A stretch of 64,000 nucleotides of DNA from Sporosarcina cyprini. Its GTDB lineage: Bacteria > Bacillota > Bacilli > Bacillales_A > Planococcaceae. The notes below the pieces were generated by a model. The model was given only the letters and a program-made list of their open reading frames with translations. It ran no database searches and had not been told where the DNA came from. The stretch's first letter is position 1. Every line of letters starts with the position of its first letter. Made by a program: the position numbers and the translations under genes. Positions 33,343-41,731 of this stretch are shown here, piece after piece. The stretch lies in NCBI RefSeq assembly GCF_022048975.1, contig NZ_JAKMHX010000028.1, positions 1 through 64,000 on the forward strand, given 5' to 3'.

Positions 33343-34800
33343 TCATTTACTCTCAAAATCACAATCCTTCAACGGAACCAACTTCGTCTTATGCTTCACT
33401 TTATAAATTAGCCAAACAATCAAGAAGAGCGGAAGGCCAATATAAGAAACAAGCGCGCCATTCCAATCGATTTTATCGCCAGTAAACGCTTGGAAGTTTT
33501 GGCCGGCGATGATGAAGAGACAAAGTACCAAAGCGAGCAATGGACCGAGTGGGAACCATTTTGCGCGATACGGAAGATCCGAGAGATTCCGACCTTGCGC
33601 AATATAGGCCCTTCTGAAACGGTAGTGACTGATCGCAATTCCAAGCCACGTCACAAATCCAGCCATCCCTGATGCGTTCAATAGCCAGACGTAAACCGTA
33701 CCATCTCCAAAGAAAGTGGAGAGGAAGGCAAGGGATCCAACTAAAGTAGTGGCAATCAACGCATTCACCGGAACGCCTCGCTTGTCCAATTTCCCTAAGA
33801 ACTTAGGTGCATTCCCGCTTCGTGCCAAATCCCAAAGCATACGCGTGGACGCATACATCCCTGAATTCCCCGCAGATAAGACGGCCGTCAAAATGATAGC
33901 GTTCATGACGGAAGCTGCAAACGCAAACCCTGCCCGTTCAAAGACGAGTGTGAAGGGACTAACCGAAACCGATTCACTCAATAATCGTGAATCTGTATAC
34001 GGAATAATCATTGCAATGACGAAAATCGCTAGGATGTAGAATAAAAGGATACGCCAGAATACGGAGTTCACTGCTTTTGGAATCGTTTTTTCCGGATTTT
34101 CACTTTCCCCGGCAGCTACGCCAAGCAATTCTGTACCTTGGAATGAAAAGCCGGCTGCCATAAAAATACCGAGTATCGCAAAGAATCCTCCATGGAACGG
34201 AGCATCGCCCATTGTAAAGTTGGAGAAGCCGATCGCTTTATCACCCATGATGCCAAAGATCATCAGCAACCCGGTAATGATGAAGATGATGACAGTCACC
34301 ACTTTAATGAGTGAAAACCAAAATTCCGCTTCGCCAAACCCTTTGACGGACATATAGTTGAAGCCGAACATGATGAGGAGCGCAAGTCCGCTCCATAAAA
34401 ACGAAGGGCTATGCGGAAACCAGAACTTCATGATCAACACGACAGCTGCGAGCTCTGCGGCAATCGTGATCGCCCAGTTGTACCAATAGTTCCAGCCAAT
34501 CGCAAACCCGAATGCCGGGTCGACAAAGCGTGTTGCATATTCTTTGAAGGAACCGGCTACCGGCATATATGCGGCCATTTCTGCAAGACTTGTCATAAGG
34601 AAGTACACCATGATTCCGACTGCGGCATAGGCGACCAATGCGCCTCCTGGTCCCGCCGTATGAATCGCTCCGCCACTCGCCAGGAAAATACCGGTTCCGA
34701 TCGATCCCCCGAGGGAAATCATCATCAGATGGCGTGCTTTCAATGTTCTTTTCAATTGTGGGGTAGTCGTAGATGTTGTGTTGCTCTCCAAGTTGTCCAC
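33343..34800 (-). CDS. lysP: Lysine-specific APC permease
   Basis: This is a 485-aa amino acid transporter with 12 predicted membrane segments. APC/AAT-type segments are HLMMISLGGSIGTGIFLASG near residue 24, PVAGSFKEYATRFVDPAFGF near residue 80, and FSFQGTELLGVAAGESENP near residue 218. These match the LysP branch. The specific call rests on the lysine riboswitch found directly upstream (34900-35075). The start ATG 34800 has AAAGGAGTGG upstream. Transcription should fall when cellular lysine is high. Confidence 0.9.
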   Translation of the reverse strand: MDNLESNTTSTTTPQLKRTLKARHLMMISLGGSIGTGIFLASGGAIHTAGPGGALVAYAAVGIMVYFLMTSLAEMAAYMPVAGSFKEYATRFVDPAFGFAIGWNYWYNWAITIAAELAAVVLIMKFWFPHSPSFLWSGLALLIMFGFNYMSVKGFGEAEFWFSLIKVVTVIIFIITGLLMIFGIMGDKAIGFSNFTMGDAPFHGGFFAILGIFMAAGFSFQGTELLGVAAGESENPEKTIPKAVNSVFWRILLFYILAIFVIAMIIPYTDSRLLSESVSVSPFTLVFERAGFAFAASVMNAIILTAVLSAGNSGMYASTRMLWDLARSGNAPKFLGKLDKRGVPVNALIATTLVGSLAFLSTFFGDGTVYVWLLNASGMAGFVTWLGIAISHYRFRRAYIAQGRNLSDLPYRAKWFPLGPLLALVLCLFIIAGQNFQAFTGDKIDWNGALVSYIGLPLFLIVWLIYKVKHKTKLVPLKDCDFESK

Positions 34801-34845
34801 TCCTTTAGTATGGTGGAAGGGGGTACTCTAAGCATAACTACAAAT

Positions 34846-34879
34846 AAAAAACAGCCTTCGAAGAAAATCGACGGCTGCA
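34846..34879 (-). terminator. Expression-platform terminator of the lysine riboswitch
   Basis: On the minus strand, CAGCCGTCGA...TTCGAAGGCTG is followed by TTTTTTAT, about 50 bp upstream of the lysP start codon. This is the expected position for riboswitch-controlled attenuation. Confidence 0.85.
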
Positions 34880-34899
34880 GATAAGTGCGTTAATCCTTC

Positions 34900-35075
34900 C
34901 GAAGATAGTTCTCCACGTTGTACAACGTGACAATGATGTTCCTATTCGAAAACATCACCAGCATGGATATCCAATGATCTATCCACACTTCGGCAACTTA
35001 TCCTTTCAAACGGAGTCCACAATCTCATAGAATCTCGTCCGCCCTACTCTTATAAGCAGCAACCTCTATCCCATC
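34900..35075 (-). promoter_or_regulatory. Lysine riboswitch (L box)
   Basis: On the minus strand the conserved L-box blocks appear in order: GATAGAGGTTGC, AGAGTA, GTTGCCGAAG, GCTGGTGATG...ATCATTGTCAC, and the closing GGAGAACTATC, which pairs with the first GATAG. Lysine binding would favour the terminator at 34846. Confidence 0.88.
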
Positions 35076-35265
35076 GGTAAATGGGAGTATTAAATTAATA
35101 TATAAATTATAGTTGAATACTATTTGGAATGCAATGGGAAACATTGCATAATCACGTCTTTGCATCCATGTATATCGCGACAGCTTTTATTATGAGAAAC
35201 ATACATTCGCTATCCTGTCGATTAGTAATAGTGAATATGATAAACTAGTAATTGCAACGACATTA

Positions 35266-35547
35266 AGCGGATGGACGGTTGGCACTCCCTGGAAAGGGGG
35301 TGTTTATATGGTGACATACGATGCAATGAATATGATGTTCCAATTTGGAATATTTCTCGCAACTGTGGCAGGAGCCATTACAGCGATAATTGCTCTATCC
35401 ACCAATAGAAAAAAGTAACCACCCTCCGCTAACGACCAAGTAAGCAGGGTAGTTACTCTTCAAAAAAATTACTCACTACTGGCCAACCGCTTAATTTGCG
35501 GAATGTCCGTTGCACTGACTGGATGTATCCTCATCCAGTCTTTTTTA
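35266..35547 (+). other. Type I toxin-antitoxin locus, copy 2 (toxin transcript)
   Basis: The locus contains a toxin frame (35308-35418), a long 3' UTR and an end hairpin (GACTGGATG...CATCCAGTC then TTTTTT, 35517-35546). The leader CGGTTGGC (35276-35283) is complementary to GCCAACCG (35482-35489) in the 3' UTR, which would fold the mRNA end to end, as in other type I toxins. Related loci are at 18605 and 37555. Confidence 0.75.
35308..35418 (+). CDS. Small hydrophobic type I toxin (TxpA/BsrG-like), 36 aa
   Basis: This 36-residue peptide is MVTYDAMNMMFQFGIFLATV continuing to a TNRKK end. It has a short polar start (M-V-T-Y-x-A-M), one membrane helix of about 22 residues and a basic tail, like the BsrG and TxpA toxins or the so-called holin-like toxins of Bacillus. 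GAAAGGGGGTG is the ribosome binding site, 7 bp upstream. It is near-identical in its first half to the copy at 37598. It probably acts in the membrane when its antisense RNA is lost. Confidence 0.75.
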   Translation: MVTYDAMNMMFQFGIFLATVAGAITAIIALSTNRKK

Positions 35548-35560
35548 TACTACGTATAGT
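35404..35560 (-). ncRNA. Predicted antisense antitoxin RNA (copy 2)
   Basis: On the minus strand AGTAACTACCCT...AGGGTGGTTACT followed by TTTTTTC is a perfect intrinsic terminator, its T-run lying opposite the Lys codons at the toxin C-terminus. Transcription would start near 35560, where ATAC/TATAAA-like boxes occur, and run against the toxin 3' UTR, as in BsrG/SR4 and TxpA/RatA. The start point is uncertain. Confidence 0.65.
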
Positions 35561-35650
35561 CTACCACATATATACGTAATAAACACGAAAATTGAGCGCA
35601 ATGAAGACGAAGGATTAACGAGACATGAACGCAAGATAATTTGTCTATGT

Positions 35651-35877
35651 ATGGACATACATAAAGTAGATGAGGAAGTTAAAAAAGATGACTTTGAATT
35701 ATACGGTCATATCGAACAAGGAAATATTGTTCGAAATGCAACTTTGATTTAGTTTACTATGATAAATTTGATACGTATTTTTGTCCTTCCTGTAATCGTT
35801 GGACGGAATCTCAATGTAATGTTCCTGATTGCAACTATTGTATGAATCGCCCGGAAAAACCTTTATCTCATAAATAG
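35651..35877 (+). pseudogene. Frameshifted zinc-ribbon protein gene
   Basis: ATG 35651 gives MDIHKVDEEVKKDDFELYGH followed by IEQGNIVRNA. A one-base shift near 35742 then continues as FDLVYYDKFDTYFCPSCNRW and TESQCNVPDCNYCMNRPEKP to the stop at 35877. The CPSC...CNVPDCNYC part looks like a zinc ribbon. One base separates it from a complete 75-aa frame. Confidence 0.55.
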
Positions 35878-35913
35878 GATTTCTGGAGTAACAGGAGTTG
35901 TACGTAAAGGCTG

Positions 35914-35976
35914 GAGAGCTGCATCAAGCAGCTCTCTTTTTATTTTTCACCTAATTTTCACCTAATTTTCACCATA
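35914..35976 (+). terminator. Terminator followed by short tandem repeats
   Basis: GAGAGCTGC and GCAGCTCTC form a hairpin with a TTTTTAT run. It is followed by an 11-bp unit TTTCACCTAAT repeated almost three times (35946-35976). Confidence 0.75.
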
Positions 35977-36088
35977 ATGAAAGAGAAGACCGTGTTTTAT
36001 TTTGGAACTTTTTCCAATGGATACCGTCAAGCTAAGTACGAGAGTTTTTGTGAATACACATTTTATTTTTCAAGGGAGGAATGTAGTA

Positions 36089-36475
36089 ATGATAAAACAA
36101 GCTATTATTTCAGGAGTAGTATGTAGTTCAATTTTATTGGCTGGATGTAATGGAAGCGAAAGCGAAGAACAAGTTCTAGCAGTAGGAAATGACCAAAAAA
36201 TAGCAGCAAGTGAACAGAGTAAAATATTATCTGAACTACAAGATGAAATAATTACATCTATTTCAGAACAAACCGCAATTGAAGAGGATGTCATTTCCAT
36301 CATGTTAGGTAGTGGTGCTGGAAGTTTTGATGTATCAGTAGGTTTCCCGAAGAAGCTAAAAGTTGATAAAAAGTTGATTGAGCAAATAATTGAAGACTCT
36401 ATAAAGAAAGTGGCTGAATCAGAAAACGTAACCATTAGCGAAGAAATTATAAATATAAAAATTGAGAAATACTAA
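36089..36475 (+). CDS. Small lipoprotein, 128 aa
   Basis: The signal sequence MIKQAIISGVVCSSILLAGC has a lipobox cysteine at residue 20. The mature part is acidic and helical near its start (ILSELQDEIITSISEQTAIE) and ends in an alternating beta/helix segment. ATG 36089 has AAGGGAGGA 11 bp upstream; the longer frame lacks one. No family is recognised. It leads a run of four small, same-strand membrane-associated genes with short gaps (to 37416), perhaps one operon. Confidence 0.7.
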   Translation: MIKQAIISGVVCSSILLAGCNGSESEEQVLAVGNDQKIAASEQSKILSELQDEIITSISEQTAIEEDVISIMLGSGAGSFDVSVGFPKKLKVDKKLIEQIIEDSIKKVAESENVTISEEIINIKIEKY

Positions 36476-36501
36476 CGCCTAAATATACGAGGAGGCTAGT
36501 C

Positions 36502-36789
36502 ATGTTATTTTTGATATTTGGGGTCATCGCGATAGTAGCAACTTTATTCAATCTATATTTGTATAAAGTAGGGAAGGATTATAAGCTTGCTATGGCGCTC
36601 GGATTATCATTTACAGCATTAACACTTTGTGCAGAATACAGTCTGGTATCTAGGTGGGTAAAAGTAGAAGATTGGGCAGCTTTACTGGATGTAGTACCTG
36701 GTATGGAAAGGGCATTATGGTTTTTGACAATTGTTTCGATCTTATTGAATGTGACCCCTATTCTTTTAGAACGAACAGGTAAGAAATAA
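36502..36789 (+). CDS. Hypothetical membrane protein, 95 aa
   Basis: Three hydrophobic segments are seen at about residues 1-20, 30-48 and 70-90, with a KVEDWAALLDVVPGMERALW loop between the second and third. The ribosome binding site GAGGAGG lies 8 bp upstream. It is a conserved-looking small membrane protein of unknown role and lies 26 bp after the lipoprotein gene. Confidence 0.65.
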   Translation: MLFLIFGVIAIVATLFNLYLYKVGKDYKLAMALGLSFTALTLCAEYSLVSRWVKVEDWAALLDVVPGMERALWFLTIVSILLNVTPILLERTGKK

Positions 36790-36836
36790 TTACTGATTGC
36801 CATATCATCTATATTGAACGCAAGGAGGGGATCCCA

Positions 36837-37052
36837 ATGAGTTTCATTAATAAAAGGAATCTACAAGGCGTTATATGGCTTTTAGTGATTGTTTTATTTG
36901 CAGTGTGCTTGATTATGCTTACCGATAACTATTTCAATAATCAACAGATTAATTTATTGCTAACGGGTTGCTCTAAAAATGGTGGAGAAGCCATATTAGA
37001 AATTCATAATAATTTTACAGGCAGTTATTCATTTGAGTGTAAGCCAAAATAG
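36837..37052 (+). CDS. Single-span hypothetical protein, 71 aa
   Basis: One N-terminal membrane segment (about residues 12-30, VIWLLVIVLFAVCLIMLTDN) is followed by a short outside part with two cysteines (LLTGCSKNGG and YSFECKPK) that could form a disulfide. AAGGAGGGG lies 9 bp upstream. No family is recognised. It lies in the small-gene run that starts at 36089. Confidence 0.55.
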   Translation: MSFINKRNLQGVIWLLVIVLFAVCLIMLTDNYFNNQQINLLLTGCSKNGGEAILEIHNNFTGSYSFECKPK

Positions 37053-37110
37053 GTTAGTGAAAGAAAATGTTCCTAAGCCAGAGCGCTATTCTTTTTGAAC
37101 TGGGTGGTTA

Positions 37111-37416
37111 ATGGATAGAGGTGAAGAGAGAGTGCCTTTGAAGCAAAATGCATGGCTGGTTGGAGTAAGTCTACAGGTATTATTCTTTATTTTATTCTTT
37201 GGAGCAATTTTGCCAGAAATGAACAACATAATTGGTGCCTTTGTTTGTTTTGTTATTGGTTTATTAAGCTTATTCTTAGGCATAAAATCATTAAAACAGC
37301 ACTTCCAACCCGTGTTATCACTGATTGTTATAGCTATTGCGATTCTAATTTTGCTATTTACGCTTTATGCTTATTTCACAACAGAAGCGGGGATTCCGCC
37401 AGCGATACTGCAATAA
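37111..37416 (+). CDS. Hypothetical membrane protein, about 100 aa
   Basis: Three membrane segments are seen (about residues 14-34, 38-58, 68-92). The start could be ATG 37111 or GTG 37132 (GAGGTGAAGAG just upstream); the second removes seven charged residues. No family is recognised. It ends the run of small membrane-associated genes. Confidence 0.5.
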   Translation: MDRGEERVPLKQNAWLVGVSLQVLFFILFFGAILPEMNNIIGAFVCFVIGLLSLFLGIKSLKQHFQPVLSLIVIAIAILILLFTLYAYFTTEAGIPPAILQ

Positions 37417-37554
37417 ACACAATAAAAGAATATTTTACTTGATATAAATCTTTATGAAGGGAAGTATAGTAGTGTCGCGTAATCTAGTAAAAAGTAAGAA
37501 TTCCGTTCGAATTCTGACACTTAAATAATAGAATAGAAGCAGCAGCTACATACA

Positions 37555-37838
37555 GCGGATGGGCGGTTGGCACTCCCTTGAGAAAGGGGGTGTTTAAATG
37601 GTGACTTACGAAGCAATTACGATGATGTTCCAATTTGGAATGTTCCTAGCAGCAGTGGCAGCAACCATTGTGGCAATGATTGCTCTATACACCAATAAAA
37701 AAAAGTAACCACCCTCCGCTATCCGGCTAGAAAGTTGAGTGGTTACTTTCAGTAACACCTTATAACTTGAACTGGCCAACCGCACTTCTTGCGGATGTCA
37801 GCTGCATCGACTGGGTGTTAGCGCACCCGGTCCTTTTT
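37555..37838 (+). other. Type I toxin-antitoxin locus, copy 3 (toxin transcript)
   Basis: It has the same layout as copy 2: leader, toxin frame 37598-37708, 3' UTR and end hairpin (GACTGGGTG...CACCCGGTC then CTTTTT). GCGGTTGGC (37563-37571) in the leader is perfectly complementary to GCCAACCGC (37775-37783) in the 3' UTR. The complementarity is kept although both arms differ from copy 2 at one base, which supports a real pairing. Confidence 0.78.
37598..37708 (+). CDS. Small hydrophobic type I toxin (TxpA/BsrG-like), 36 aa
   Basis: This 36-residue peptide is MVTYEAITMMFQFGMFLAAV continuing to a YTNKKK end, with one membrane helix and a basic tail. GAAAGGGGGTG is the ribosome binding site. 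It is paralogous to the toxin at 35308, with substitutions that preserve hydrophobicity, so both frames look maintained. Confidence 0.75.
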   Translation: MVTYEAITMMFQFGMFLAAVAATIVAMIALYTNKKK

Positions 37839-37850
37839 AGTATATGTTTA
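37694..37850 (-). ncRNA. Predicted antisense antitoxin RNA (copy 3)
   Basis: On the minus strand AAGTAACCACTC...GGGTGGTTACTT followed by eight T residues is a strong terminator lying over the toxin 3' end. The RNA would start near 37845, where TATACT occurs, and pair with the toxin 3' UTR. The boundaries are estimates. Confidence 0.62.
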
Positions 37851-38240
37851 GTTTATCACACGCATACGAAAAATTCATACGTCCAGATATTGTCCTAGTA
37901 TGGGACTGAAGCAAATATATACAATTTCAAAATGGAAATCACGAAAAGTGTATTTTCGTGGCTTACTCTAATTGTTTATTACTGCTTAAGTCTAACACTG
38001 TTGTCCGTTAATAATAGTTGAAAGTTCGCTCCTGATGAGAAGGGGGGCTTAGCAAGATTTAATTTAACGTTTTAAGACCGAGATAATGGTTAAGTTCGGT
38101 ATTTAAACAACCTGTATTATCCTGAACAGATGCCTGCCATGTAATTTCTATCCAAACAAAAGGTGAAATTTAACAGTCGAAATGCTAAAATGATGTTTGT
38201 GCAGTCCCATTATTAATCGAGAAGAAAGTAGTGAAAATGT
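37851..38240. other. Gene-free spacer before the SRPBCC gene
   Basis: No gene, repeat or convincing RNA is seen here. The last 60 bp would contain the promoter and the weak GAGAAGAAAG ribosome binding site of the next gene. Confidence 0.4.
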
Positions 38241-38693
38241 ATGGCAATCGCATCTCATTCTGTAATCATTCCTGCATCTGTAGAAAACGTATGGAATTAT
38301 GTGAGTCAAATTGAGAATTGGGCAACGATGGTTCCAGCTTATAAGGAGCATGAACAAATTGATGAGCATAAGTCAGTTTGGACATTCGAAGGGAATTTTA
38401 AAGGATTTACAAAGACTGTGAAAATGGAGTTAACCATCACGGAATTCCATGAGCCATCCATGATCCGTTTCGAATTAAATGGCATTACGGATAACTTTAC
38501 AGGAAGTGGAGAGTTCACTGCTGAGGAAACAGCGGGGGACACTACGATGACAGGGACGGTTGAAGTGAATGCAGGCGGCCTAACCGGCGCTGTGTTATCA
38601 CCTGTTATTAAAATGGTGCTGCCTAAAGTGACAACACGTTTAACTGAAAAAATTGCCCGCAATGTGAACCGGACAGAGATGCCGATTTCGTAA
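38241..38693 (+). CDS. SRPBCC (CoxG-like) family protein
   Basis: This is a 150-aa START/Bet v1-like fold protein that probably binds a hydrophobic ligand. The opening VIIPASVENVWNYVSQIENW, the central GNFKGFTKTVKMELTITEF strand pair and the C-terminal helix VLPKVTTRLTEKIARNVNR are typical of the SRPBCC/CoxG group. No neighbours suggest a pathway. A terminator (38739-38773) follows and is shared with the convergent gltS gene. Confidence 0.82.
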   Translation: MAIASHSVIIPASVENVWNYVSQIENWATMVPAYKEHEQIDEHKSVWTFEGNFKGFTKTVKMELTITEFHEPSMIRFELNGITDNFTGSGEFTAEETAGDTTMTGTVEVNAGGLTGAVLSPVIKMVLPKVTTRLTEKIARNVNRTEMPIS

Positions 38694-38738
38694 ACCAGCG
38701 ATGTACGATCCTTTTGCCTTTTGACTAGAAATAGGTAA

Positions 38739-38773
38739 GACCACTTAATGTTCACGCATTAAGTGGTCTTTTT
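38739..38773. terminator. Bidirectional terminator
   Basis: GACCACTTAATG and CATTAAGTGGTC pair with a TTTTTATG tail, between the convergent SRPBCC and gltS genes. Confidence 0.85.
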
Positions 38774-38798
38774 ATGAAGAATTTTATGCCTTAATTTA

Positions 38799-39983
38799 TC
38801 ACGGTGCCAACAGGTTAATCGTCGTGATAATGATCGGCGCGCTAAAAATTACGTCCATCAGGAAGGCGCCGACAATAGGGACGACTAAGAAGGCGGTGCG
38901 TGACGGGCCGAACTTATTGACAGTGGCACCCATATTGGCCATGGCGTTTGGCGTGGCACCCAATCCGTGGCCAAGGAAACCGGCGATCATGACAGCTGCA
39001 TCGTAATCCTTGCCGAGTGCGCGGAACATGAAGAACACGGCGAATCCGACAATGAAGACCACCTGAATCAGGATAATGCCGACGAGCGGAAGGGCAAGAT
39101 CTGCGATTTCCCATAGCTTAATGCTCATAAGCGCCATGGAAAGGAAGATGGCGAGCGACACATCACCGATCAGATTGATCTCCTTCATGTTGATGGTGCC
39201 TGGCAAGAAACGATCGACAATGTTGCGGATAATAACCGCGACGAACATGGCACCGATGTACGCGGGCAAAACGAATCCGGTGGCTTCGGTGAATAGGTCA
39301 CCAAGTAATGTTCCGCCTGCCATTGATAAAGTAATCATAGTCACCTGTACCATGAAAGAGTGCTGGCCGATCGGCTTTTCATCTTTTTCCACATATTCTT
39401 CCACTACACCAGTGTTCGGCTTCAAATTATATTTGCGAATCAAATGCCGGGCGATCGGTCCCCCTGACAAACTGCCGCAAATAAGCCCAAGTGTCGCAGC
39501 AGCCATCCCAATCGTCACCGCGGATGTAATGCCGAGATCCTCAATCGTCTGACCATAAGCAGCGGCTCCACCGTGCCCGCCGCTCATTGATACAGCGCCA
39601 CTCATGACTCCGAGTAACGGATCAATATTGAACACTTTCGCAAGGGAGACGCCAATCACGTTCTGCATGAAAACGGTTACGCCGCAAAGCAGTAAATAGA
39701 TGATTAAAAGCTTTCCCCCAAGCTTGATCAGCTTAAAACTTGCGCCAAGTCCCACTGTCGTAAAAAAGGCAATCATGAATAAAGATTGCAAGGACGTGTC
39801 CAAAGAAATTTCCACAATGCCTGATGTTTTCAGAAGGAGCGCGACAATAGCGAACAACAGACCGCCGACAACCGGTGCCGGAATGAGGAACCGGTCGAGG
39901 ATGCCAATTCGATTAACAAGCGCCATGCCGAGCAGGTACAGTGCCGCTGCGAGAAATAATGTTGTAATCTGGTTGAGTTCCAT
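38799..39983 (-). CDS. gltS: Sodium/glutamate symporter
   Basis: GltS imports glutamate with sodium. The 394-aa protein has 10-12 membrane segments and the two inverted pore-loop repeats of the family: GVMSGAVSMSGGHGGAAAYG near residue 135 and GFLGHGLGATPNAMANMGAT near residue 340. The second half begins after a charged loop (VVEEYVEKDEKPIGQHS). The start ATG 39983 has AAAGGTGAAA upstream. It appears monocistronic. Confidence 0.92.
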   Translation of the reverse strand: MELNQITTLFLAAALYLLGMALVNRIGILDRFLIPAPVVGGLLFAIVALLLKTSGIVEISLDTSLQSLFMIAFFTTVGLGASFKLIKLGGKLLIIYLLLCGVTVFMQNVIGVSLAKVFNIDPLLGVMSGAVSMSGGHGGAAAYGQTIEDLGITSAVTIGMAAATLGLICGSLSGGPIARHLIRKYNLKPNTGVVEEYVEKDEKPIGQHSFMVQVTMITLSMAGGTLLGDLFTEATGFVLPAYIGAMFVAVIIRNIVDRFLPGTINMKEINLIGDVSLAIFLSMALMSIKLWEIADLALPLVGIILIQVVFIVGFAVFFMFRALGKDYDAAVMIAGFLGHGLGATPNAMANMGATVNKFGPSRTAFLVVPIVGAFLMDVIFSAPIIITTINLLAP

Positions 39984-40471
39984 TAGGCAATTTCACCTTT
40001 CTTTAACGCTTATACAATTGTTCGAATCTTTTTAGTAGACAAATGTAATAGGCAGTACCTGAGTACGATACCCGATTTGTCTAAACACACACCCGTCTAA
40101 TGAATGTATCAAATTCATCGGCAGCTTTAAACCATTTATACCGTACAACTAATATTAAAATATCTTGGCAATTATCTTTAAATATAAATAAATACCGCAG
40201 ACAGCAGAAGGATAGCAGATGACAGGCGGTTACAAAAAAGGTATGTTGGAGTCAATTGATTCATTTTAACGTTCAACTGATTGCTTAAGAAAAATAATGT
40301 ATAGATCCTAGGGGGTTGTGAATGCGTATGAAAGTAGAAGATTTATACAGATTAGTAGATGTAGCTCCTCAAAATGAATGGTCAGAGGTAAAAAGATGTT
40401 AACCGGGAAGAGATGTCGGTTATCCAATAAGGTTAAAGATGATTTTTCTTTTCGAAAATCTATAAGAGACA
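39984..40471. other. Spacer with a 26-codon gene remnant
   Basis: ATG 40322, behind AGGGGG, opens MRMKVEDLYRLVDVAPQNEW ending at TAA 40400. It looks like the N-terminus of a truncated small gene. The rest holds no recognisable feature apart from the short dyad TTTTCTTTTCGAAAA near 40443. Confidence 0.35.
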
Positions 40472-40864
40472 ATGGGGGAGATCAACATAAAGCTGAATAA
40501 ATACGCACTGCTCATTTTAGTCGTTTATTGCATCCCATTCGCATTTCTGTCCATGTATGTCGACCTGGCAAAGCAGTCCATAGTTGTTTACATTGTGACC
40601 GTTATCGTCGGCTCAATTATGACTTTCTTGGCAAAACGGAAGTCTTCCCTCATCGTTTTACTTGGAGCAAATAGTTTGTCTCTCATCCATTCTTATGTTT
40701 GGGTGACATATGTCACCGAATTTGAAGAAAGGGGATACTATTTCAGTCCGTTCATGCCTGATACGCTAGTCATCGTTGTAACGGTGCTGTTTGTACTTCT
40801 ACAACTGGTCGTCTATGTATTCACTAAGCCTTCGGGTTATCAGCGCAAGTTAATAAGAGATTGA
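40472..40864 (+). CDS. Hypothetical membrane protein, 130 aa
   Basis: Four hydrophobic segments are seen (about residues 9-28, 33-50, 55-76, 98-118) with a basic end. The start is uncertain: ATG 40472 has only a weak ribosome binding site, and GGGGGAG just after it would serve a non-standard codon. No family is recognised. Confidence 0.55.
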   Translation: MGEINIKLNKYALLILVVYCIPFAFLSMYVDLAKQSIVVYIVTVIVGSIMTFLAKRKSSLIVLLGANSLSLIHSYVWVTYVTEFEERGYYFSPFMPDTLVIVVTVLFVLLQLVVYVFTKPSGYQRKLIRD

Positions 40865-41069
40865 GCTAATGCTATGAATGCAGTGATGATGAAACGCAAA
40901 GAAAAAATAGGGATGCCGATCCCTTTTAATTGTGACAGGTACCTGGCTCTTTGCGTGTAGGAAATCTTTTATCTCAATGAGAAACCTTACGAGTGGTTTA
41001 AGCAGAGTATTGGATTTTTCCTTTTCATGCTTATAAAGTAGTGATATTAATACTTTAGGAGGAGTTAAA

Positions 41070-41633
41070 TTGAGTATATATAACTATTTGGTGAAAAAGC
41101 CTAATGGAGAAATTCTGTCGATGGAAACGTATCGGGGTAAGGCCATATTAATCGTCAATACGGCGAGCCGCTGCCGATTCACGTATCAATTTGAAGAGCT
41201 ACAGAAGTTATATGATCAATACAAGGAACAGGGGCTAGTCGTGCTGGGCTTCCCGTGTGATCAGTTCGGACAGCAGAATCCGGAGAATGGGGAAGAGTCC
41301 GTACAATTTTGCCAACGGAACTACGGTGTCAGCTTTCCTGTCTTTGATCTAGTGCAAGTGAATGGGAAAGAGGCAGAGCCTTTATTTACTTATTTGAAAC
41401 ACGAAGTGCCGTTCCGTGAGCTGGATGACTCGATTGCAACGGAAAAGATGCTGAAAGCCCGGTTGCAGCAGGAATATCCCGACTATCTAATCGGCCGGAA
41501 CATCCGCTGGAATTTTACGAAGTTTCTTGTCGATGCAAGCGGGGCAGTCGTTAAACGATTTGAGCCGACAGAATCGGTCTTGGATGTCGAGGCGGAAATT
41601 GAACGCATCTTGCCTATTTCGGCTTTAGCTTAA
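41070..41633 (+). CDS. Glutathione peroxidase-family thiol peroxidase
   Basis: This family reduces peroxides; in Firmicutes it usually uses thioredoxin or bacillithiol. The 187-aa protein shows the catalytic Cys35 in NTASRCRFTYQ, the Gln in GFPCDQFGQQNP and the Trp-Asn in IRWNFTKFLVD. The usual active-site text is NTASKCGFTPQ; here Gly-to-Arg and Pro-to-Tyr changes flank the Cys, so activity may differ. It starts at TTG 41070 with AGGAGGAG 8 bp upstream. A terminator follows at 41653. Confidence 0.88.
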   Translation: MSIYNYLVKKPNGEILSMETYRGKAILIVNTASRCRFTYQFEELQKLYDQYKEQGLVVLGFPCDQFGQQNPENGEESVQFCQRNYGVSFPVFDLVQVNGKEAEPLFTYLKHEVPFRELDDSIATEKMLKARLQQEYPDYLIGRNIRWNFTKFLVDASGAVVKRFEPTESVLDVEAEIERILPISALA

Positions 41634-41652
41634 TCAGTAGTTATACTTAGAG

Positions 41653-41687
41653 AAAAGCCAATCAAGTCTGTCTCTGATTGGCTTTTT
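41653..41687 (+). terminator. Terminator of the peroxidase gene
   Basis: AAAAGCCAATCA and TGATTGGCTTTTT hairpin, 20 bp after the stop. Confidence 0.85.
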
Positions 41688-41731
41688 GGTCGGTGAAGTC
41701 ACGTGTAGTCACTAACTGCACATGTATTGGC

